DNA of 35,020 nucleotides from Rhodoferax sp. (GTDB taxonomy: Bacteria > Pseudomonadota > Gammaproteobacteria > Burkholderiales > Burkholderiaceae_C). Shown here in pieces: positions 31,414-35,020 of this stretch. Where the stretch lies: assembly GCF_028714215.1 (NCBI RefSeq), contig NZ_JAQTMS010000055.1:1-35020 (forward strand). Reading direction: 5' to 3'. Under the pieces are notes generated by a model, which saw only the letters and a program-made list of their open reading frames with translations, was not told the origin of the DNA and ran no database searches. Both the position numbers and the translations under genes were made by a program. Every line of letters begins with the position of its first letter. The first letter of the stretch is position 1.

Positions 31414-31971
31414 TTGAAGGTCTTGAAGCTGTCGGCCCAGGGCTTGCCCCAGTCGTGGATTTCGCTTGAGCAGGCGGTGCTGCACTACGCCGCCGAGGAA
31501 GTGCGCTGGGAAATGGGCGGTGAAGTCGCGGTGTTCCGCGGTGGGCACAACGCCATTACCGGCCGGCAGTCGCTTATTGTTGTCAACAGCATCATCGGCA
31601 CCAAGGGCGTGCCCAACATCAACCCGTTCCACCTCAGACCGGGGCTGACCAACCACAAGTTGTTCGCCCGCGACCGCAATGTTTGCGCTTATTGCGGCGA
31701 TCATTTCTACGAGGAAGAACTGACCCGCGAGCACATCATTCCGTTCGCCCAGAATGGCGTTGACAACTGGATGAATGTGGTCACTGCCTGCCGCCCCTGC
31801 AACCACCGCAAGAGCCACCGCACGCCCGAGCAAGCCAATATGCCGCTGCTCTACACGCCTTATGTGCCCAGCCTGTGGGAAGACTTCATTCTGCGCAACC
31901 GCCGCATCCTGGCGGACCAGATGGAATTTCTGATCGCCCACGTGCCCAGGTCGTCCCGACTGCTGGCTTGA
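31414..31971 (+). CDS. HNH endonuclease family protein
   Basis: This encodes 185 residues from a TTG preceded by a strong AGGAGG (31402-31407); no ATG fits as well. The HNH core is at about 88-130: VCAYCGDHFYEEELTREHII, then PFAQNGVDNWMNVVTACRPC and NHRKSHRT. It has two CxxC zinc knuckles (CAYC and CRPC), the His of REHI, and the Asn of WMNVVTAC. This is the group of bacterial HNH proteins of about 185 residues that stand alone without phage or restriction partners. The N-terminal 80 residues (SWISLEQAVLHYAAEEVRWE) are typical of that group. A role in DNA repair or processing is possible but unproven. No methyltransferase or restriction genes are adjacent. Confidence 0.9.
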   Translation: MKVLKLSAQGLPQSWISLEQAVLHYAAEEVRWEMGGEVAVFRGGHNAITGRQSLIVVNSIIGTKGVPNINPFHLRPGLTNHKLFARDRNVCAYCGDHFYEEELTREHIIPFAQNGVDNWMNVVTACRPCNHRKSHRTPEQANMPLLYTPYVPSLWEDFILRNRRILADQMEFLIAHVPRSSRLLA

Positions 31972-32043
31972 AACGCCAGCGACACCACCGGCCAGCCGAC
32001 AGACCGGCCACGGCGCCAGGATTCAAGGACGATAATTCAGCGC

Positions 32044-33042
32044 ATGCAAAAAGTTATTCAAATCAAGGCTGACAGCGCGTGGCAATACGGCAAGTGCCTG
32101 GGCAGCGCGCTGACGCTGTCGGCACTGGCTGCCTGTTTTGGCGGTGAAGGGTCGCTACCGGTTGCCGGGATGACGCCGGCGGTCACCAGCGTGACGCCGG
32201 CCAAGGCCATTCTGGGCGAGGCCACCACCTTCACCGTGACCGGTCTGAATCTGCCTCTGACCGCGACCCTGTCAATTGCCGATGGCACTTGCCTGACGCC
32301 GACCAACCAGAGCGCGACCGGCTTCACGGTGGTTTGTACCGCGGGCGGTCTGGCCGGCAATCTGGTGCTGACGGTCCGCTCCGATACGGTTGCCAACAGC
32401 GGCTGGTGGGTCGGTGCCCAGACCATCACCGCCACGGCGCCGGAAGTCACCCCGCTGACCGTTGTCAATCTGCTGGTCGACAGCGGTGTCAACGCCGGCC
32501 AATGCTATGCGGCGGGCAGCGACGTGCTGGTCAGTTGCATCAGTCCGACGGCCATTGCCTTGAACGACAAACAGGACGGCATGACCGGCCGCGACGTCAC
32601 CAGTGCCGACGGCAGCGACGGCCAGGCCGGCCTGAGCTACAGCACGGTGGCGGCTTTTGCCAAGACCGACTGTGTCAAGGACAACACCACCGGCCTGATC
32701 TGGCAGGGCAAGAGCACGGCCCTGACGGCTCTGCCCGGCGACCCCCGCAACCAGGAGGCCAGAGGCCTGGCAAGCACCCTCAATGCGACCGGTCTGTGTG
32801 GCTTTACCGATTGGCGCTTGCCATCTCGCGGCGAACTGCAAAGTCTGGTCAATTACGGTTCACTCGATCTGTATTTTTCCATTGATACCAACTGGTTTCC
32901 CGACACCAAAATTGGTGCCTACTATTCCGCCACCCAGTACGCGCCCAATCTGAGAAGTGTCTGGCTGGTTGATTTCATCAAGGGCAACGTCGCCCCCGAC
33001 GGCAGCGCCAGCGGTGGTGTTTATGTGCGCCTGGTGCGCTGA
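32044..33042 (+). CDS. DUF1566 (Lcl C-terminal domain) lipoprotein with IPT-like domain
   Basis: This encodes 332 residues. A signal sequence with lipobox (LSALAAC, Cys31) anchors it to a membrane. Residues about 43-115 read PAVTSVTPAKAILGEATTFT and then VTGLNLPLTATLSI, typical of an IPT/TIG Ig-like domain. The C-terminal third is a DUF1566/Lcl domain (PF07603): DNTTGLIWQGKS, then GFTDWRLPSRGELQSLVNYG, and ending in SVWLVDFIKGNV...VRLVR. These domains are found in surface proteins of bacteria, and their fold is related to C-type lectin-like modules. The start codon lacks a strong ribosome binding site. A second, shorter DUF1566 gene follows after 55 bases, so both are probably in one operon. 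The role is likely surface binding. Confidence 0.88.
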   Translation: MQKVIQIKADSAWQYGKCLGSALTLSALAACFGGEGSLPVAGMTPAVTSVTPAKAILGEATTFTVTGLNLPLTATLSIADGTCLTPTNQSATGFTVVCTAGGLAGNLVLTVRSDTVANSGWWVGAQTITATAPEVTPLTVVNLLVDSGVNAGQCYAAGSDVLVSCISPTAIALNDKQDGMTGRDVTSADGSDGQAGLSYSTVAAFAKTDCVKDNTTGLIWQGKSTALTALPGDPRNQEARGLASTLNATGLCGFTDWRLPSRGELQSLVNYGSLDLYFSIDTNWFPDTKIGAYYSATQYAPNLRSVWLVDFIKGNVAPDGSASGGVYVRLVR

Positions 33043-33097
33043 CCGTCCGGGCCGCCTGCCGCTGGCTGCGGCGGCAAGATATTTGAAGGAAATGGTT

Positions 33098-33583
33098 ATG
33101 AGAAGTCTGAGAAACCGCCGTCACCTGGAACTGCTGTCGGCCCTCGCGCTGCTGGCCTGCCTGGGCACGGCAGGTCCGGCGCAGGCGCAGGCGCGCTACA
33201 CCTATTCGGCCAATGGTGCCGAAGTAACGGATGTCCAGGCCGGCCTGGTCTGGCGCCGCTGCAGCGAAGGGCAGATCTGGAGTGCCGGCATCTGTAGCGG
33301 AACGCCGACCCCCTTTACCCACGAACAGGCGCTGGCGCATGCCAAAACCCAAGGCGTTTGGCGCCTGCCCAACGTCAAGGAGCTGTCCAGTCTGGTCGAC
33401 ACCAGCCGCTTCAACCCGGCGATTGACGGCAACGCCTTTCCCCTGACACCCAGTGCGCTGTATTGGTCGTCGAGCCCCGATGTGCGCCTGCCGTCACTGG
33501 CCTGGAGCGTCGATTTTGGGCTCGGTGGCGTGGTCAGCAGCAACCGCTACAGTTCCACCGTCCTGCTTCGTCTGGTGCGCTAA
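33098..33583 (+). CDS. Small exported DUF1566 (Lcl domain) protein
   Basis: This encodes 161 residues. Of two close ATGs, 33098 is chosen because GAAGGA (33085-33090) is seven bases before it; the one at 33092 is too close. A signal peptide is visible (LELLSALALLACLGTAGPAQAQA). The rest is a single DUF1566/Lcl domain: VQAGLVWRRCSEGQIW, HEQALAHAKTQGVWRLPNVK, ELSSLVDTSRFNPAI, and WSSSPDVRLPSLAWSVDFGL ending in LLRLVR. It resembles the C-terminal part of the preceding lipoprotein, suggesting duplication and loss of the Ig-like part. It should be periplasmic or secreted. The convergent gene on the other strand ends about 100 bases away. Confidence 0.88.
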   Translation: MRSLRNRRHLELLSALALLACLGTAGPAQAQARYTYSANGAEVTDVQAGLVWRRCSEGQIWSAGICSGTPTPFTHEQALAHAKTQGVWRLPNVKELSSLVDTSRFNPAIDGNAFPLTPSALYWSSSPDVRLPSLAWSVDFGLGGVVSSNRYSSTVLLRLVR

Positions 33584-33650
33584 TGTGAGCTAGGGCCAGA
33601 CCCAGGCGGCGAGAAGCGCCGGTCGATATGGCAAGTCGTTTCATATCGGT

Positions 33651-33668
33651 CATGGCGGCACCGCCATG
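33651..33668. terminator. Perfect 8-bp inverted repeat between converging genes, possible terminator
   Basis: CATGGCGG (33651-33658) and CCGCCATG (33661-33668) are exact inverse complements with only two bases between. It lies in the 102-base gap of a converging gene pair, next to a second inverted repeat (GATATG 33625-33630, CATATC 33642-33647). No T tract follows on either strand, so termination is a guess. Confidence 0.4.
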
Positions 33669-33685
33669 CACTCACTCGGCGAGTG

Positions 33686-35020
33686 TCATTCCGCCCGTTC
33701 CGAAATTACCACCGTCGTGCGCTTGGTACCCACCGTTACCACAACTTGTATCGGGAATGCACCATCCGGCACGGCAGTCGCAACGAAGCTGTTGGTTTCG
33801 GGCACAAAGCGCAGCCAAGCCGGCAAGGGACTGCCGTTCAGCAGGCTGACCTGGATCGGCGTATTGGGTGAGGCATCCGCGAACACCTGTGCCGGCAAAG
33901 GGAAGGTGAAACCACTGCCGACCGAGGCCATTTCTTTCGGTATCGCCACGGCGACCATACCCGGTGTCTGGATCGTCGCTTCGCTGACCAGGGATACAGA
34001 GATGCTGCCACTACCGGGTACGCCAGCGCTCGCCTGCGACAAAAGTTGCGGGCTGGCTTGCGGCGTCGGCAACGGTGCCGGCACCGGCGCTGGCGGCCGC
34101 GGCGGAGCGGCACGGATCGTCAGCGCGCCATCGACGTAGCTGATCGTGTAATTGCCGCTGGTCTGGCCGCCCGGGGTGATGATGTAGCTGCCGGCGTTGA
34201 CGGCGCCCTGACTGCTGCCGCCATAGGCGAGCGTGCCCCCGAGGACGGAGCTGGTCTCGCCATTGACGAAGCCACTGTAGGCGACGCCGTTGCCACCCGA
34301 ATAAGCCAGTCCGTCGTAGGTCTTGCTGGCGGCGTTGGCGCTGACCGTCAGCGGGGCCTTGCCGATCGTCAGTGCACCGTTGACATAGCTGACTGTGTAA
34401 TTGCCGCTGGTCTGGCCACCCGGAGTGATGATGTAGCTGCCGGCGTCGACCGCGCCCTGACTGCTGCCGCCATAGGCGAGCGTGCCCCCGAGGACGGAGC
34501 TGGTCTCGCCATTGACGAGGCCGCTGTAGGCGACACCGTTACCGCCCGAATAGGCCAGCCCGTCGTAGGTCTTGCCGGCGGCATTGGCGCTCACCGTCAG
34601 GGGCACCTTGGTGATGCTCAGCGTGCCGTTGGCGTAGCTGATGGCGTAGTTGCCGGCGCTGCCGCTGGTGAAAACCTGAGCACTGGGCGCAAGCGGTGCC
34701 GTCAGACCGGCCGCCGTGGTGCTGCTGGCGCTGGAACTGACAGAGGCCCAGCCCAGTGCATCGGTATTGGCCAGAGTACCGCTGCTGAGGCTGACCGCGC
34801 CGGTGGCGGGATTGGCGTCGCCGTAGGCCCGACTCTGATCGCTGGCGGTCACGGTGATGGGGCGCTGGGTGATGCTCAGCGTGCCGTTGGCGTAGCTGAT
34901 GACGTAGTTGCCAGCGCTGCCGCTGGTGAAAGCCTGAGCGCTGGGGGGAAGCGGTGCCGTCAGGCCGGCCGCCGTGGTGCTGGTGGCGGTGGAACTGACA
35001 GAGGCCCAGCCCAGTGCATC
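33686..35020 (-). CDS. MBG/YDG-repeat surface protein, C-terminal part (5' end outside window)
   Basis: The minus-strand frame stays open from the stop at 33686 to the end of the window, giving 444 residues plus stop. In protein order: an MBG domain of 86 residues (PF18676 type, with SRAYGDANPATGAVSLSSGT and TSGSAGNYAISYANGTLSI), preceded by a partial copy at the window edge. Then come two YDG domains of 83 residues (PF18657 type, AGKTYDGLAYSGGNGVAYSG), a Pro/Ala linker (PPRPPAPVPAPLP), and a final Ig-like, cadherin-like domain (LPAWLRFVPETNSFVATAVP). Proteins of this type are long filamentous-haemagglutinin-like exoproteins used for attachment, and the N-terminal secretion part should lie to the right. 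The end lacks a beta-barrel, so it is not an autotransporter; export by a two-partner or type I-like system is more likely. No transporter is in view. Confidence 0.85.
   Translation of the reverse strand, partial: DALGWASVSSTATSTTAAGLTAPLPPSAQAFTSGSAGNYVISYANGTLSITQRPITVTASDQSRAYGDANPATGAVSLSSGTLANTDALGWASVSSSASSTTAAGLTAPLAPSAQVFTSGSAGNYAISYANGTLSITKVPLTVSANAAGKTYDGLAYSGGNGVAYSGLVNGETSSVLGGTLAYGGSSQGAVDAGSYIITPGGQTSGNYTVSYVNGALTIGKAPLTVSANAASKTYDGLAYSGGNGVAYSGFVNGETSSVLGGTLAYGGSSQGAVNAGSYIITPGGQTSGNYTISYVDGALTIRAAPPRPPAPVPAPLPTPQASPQLLSQASAGVPGSGSISVSLVSEATIQTPGMVAVAIPKEMASVGSGFTFPLPAQVFADASPNTPIQVSLLNGSPLPAWLRFVPETNSFVATAVPDGAFPIQVVVTVGTKRTTVVISERAE
34115..34612. repeat. Tandem 249-bp DNA repeat (two copies) inside the surface protein gene
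   Basis: Copy one is 34115-34363 and copy two is 34364-34612, with equal phase, each coding one 83-residue YDG domain. The two differ at only a few scattered positions, including several silent ones. Copies this similar can recombine and change the domain number. Confidence 0.85.
34611..35020. repeat. Tandem 258-bp DNA repeat (one full, one partial copy) inside the surface protein gene
   Basis: A unit begins at 34611 (GTGATGCTCAGCGTGCCG) and starts again at 34869, a period of 258 bases or 86 codons, coding MBG domains. The second copy is cut by the window edge. Similarity is high but below identity. Confidence 0.8.

Noticed and set aside
34115..35020. A CRISPR-like array in the repeat-rich right end
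   Set aside because: The repeats are 249 and 258 bases long, in frame, and encode MBG/YDG protein domains.

Overview
The window looks like a chromosomal segment of a high-GC betaproteobacterium, most likely a comamonad (Rhodoferax/Polaromonas type). This rests on Bug-type and TctA tricarboxylate-transport components, a ribF-ileS-lspA cluster, and an intergenic repeat at 13681-13754 of a kind I associate with Comamonadaceae genomes. No rRNA, tRNA, CRISPR array or complete transposase was recognised.

Layout. 1-364: 3' end of a TctA permease and its hairpin terminator. 315-2612: an accessory stretch with poor coding density. It holds two small orphan genes (a secreted Cys-rich protein and a membrane protein), three attC-like sites or parts of sites that resemble an integrase-less gene-cassette cluster, a 159-bp element with 17-bp inverted ends sitting in one attC-like site, and a relic of a DNA/RNA non-specific endonuclease. 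2613-5775: an exported phosphatidylserine-decarboxylase-family enzyme and an FG-GAP lipoprotein that is visibly AT-richer than its surroundings. 6097-9918: a putative 2OG-Fe(II) oxygenase-like protein, a small lipoprotein, a DUF3422 membrane protein and an Nramp-related transporter with altered metal-site motifs. 10111-13654 (+): a DUF1778/GNAT toxin-antitoxin pair whose toxin overlaps an EamA exporter, then a divergent SDR and a Bug binding protein. 13761-18415 (-): a DctP-like periplasmic binding protein overlapping a membrane GGDEF-EAL protein, followed by a second EamA exporter.

18577-24935 (+): a quinone oxidoreductase overlapping a NUDIX hydrolase, then a two-gene RND efflux operon behind a promoter covered by a palindromic operator. 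24940-31175 (-): ribF-ileS-lspA followed by a Na/Pi-cotransporter/PhoU fusion. 31414-33583 (+): an HNH endonuclease and two exported DUF1566 proteins. 33686-35020 (-): the C-terminal part of a large MBG/YDG-repeat surface protein that runs off the window, with long near-identical DNA repeats.

The most unusual items are the cassette-like cluster with an insertion in an attC-like box, the DctP to c-di-GMP-enzyme coupling, the exported decarboxylase, the Nramp-related transporter with a non-canonical metal site, and the SDR lacking its catalytic Tyr and Lys. All assignments come from reading the sequence and remembered family motifs; no database search was run.
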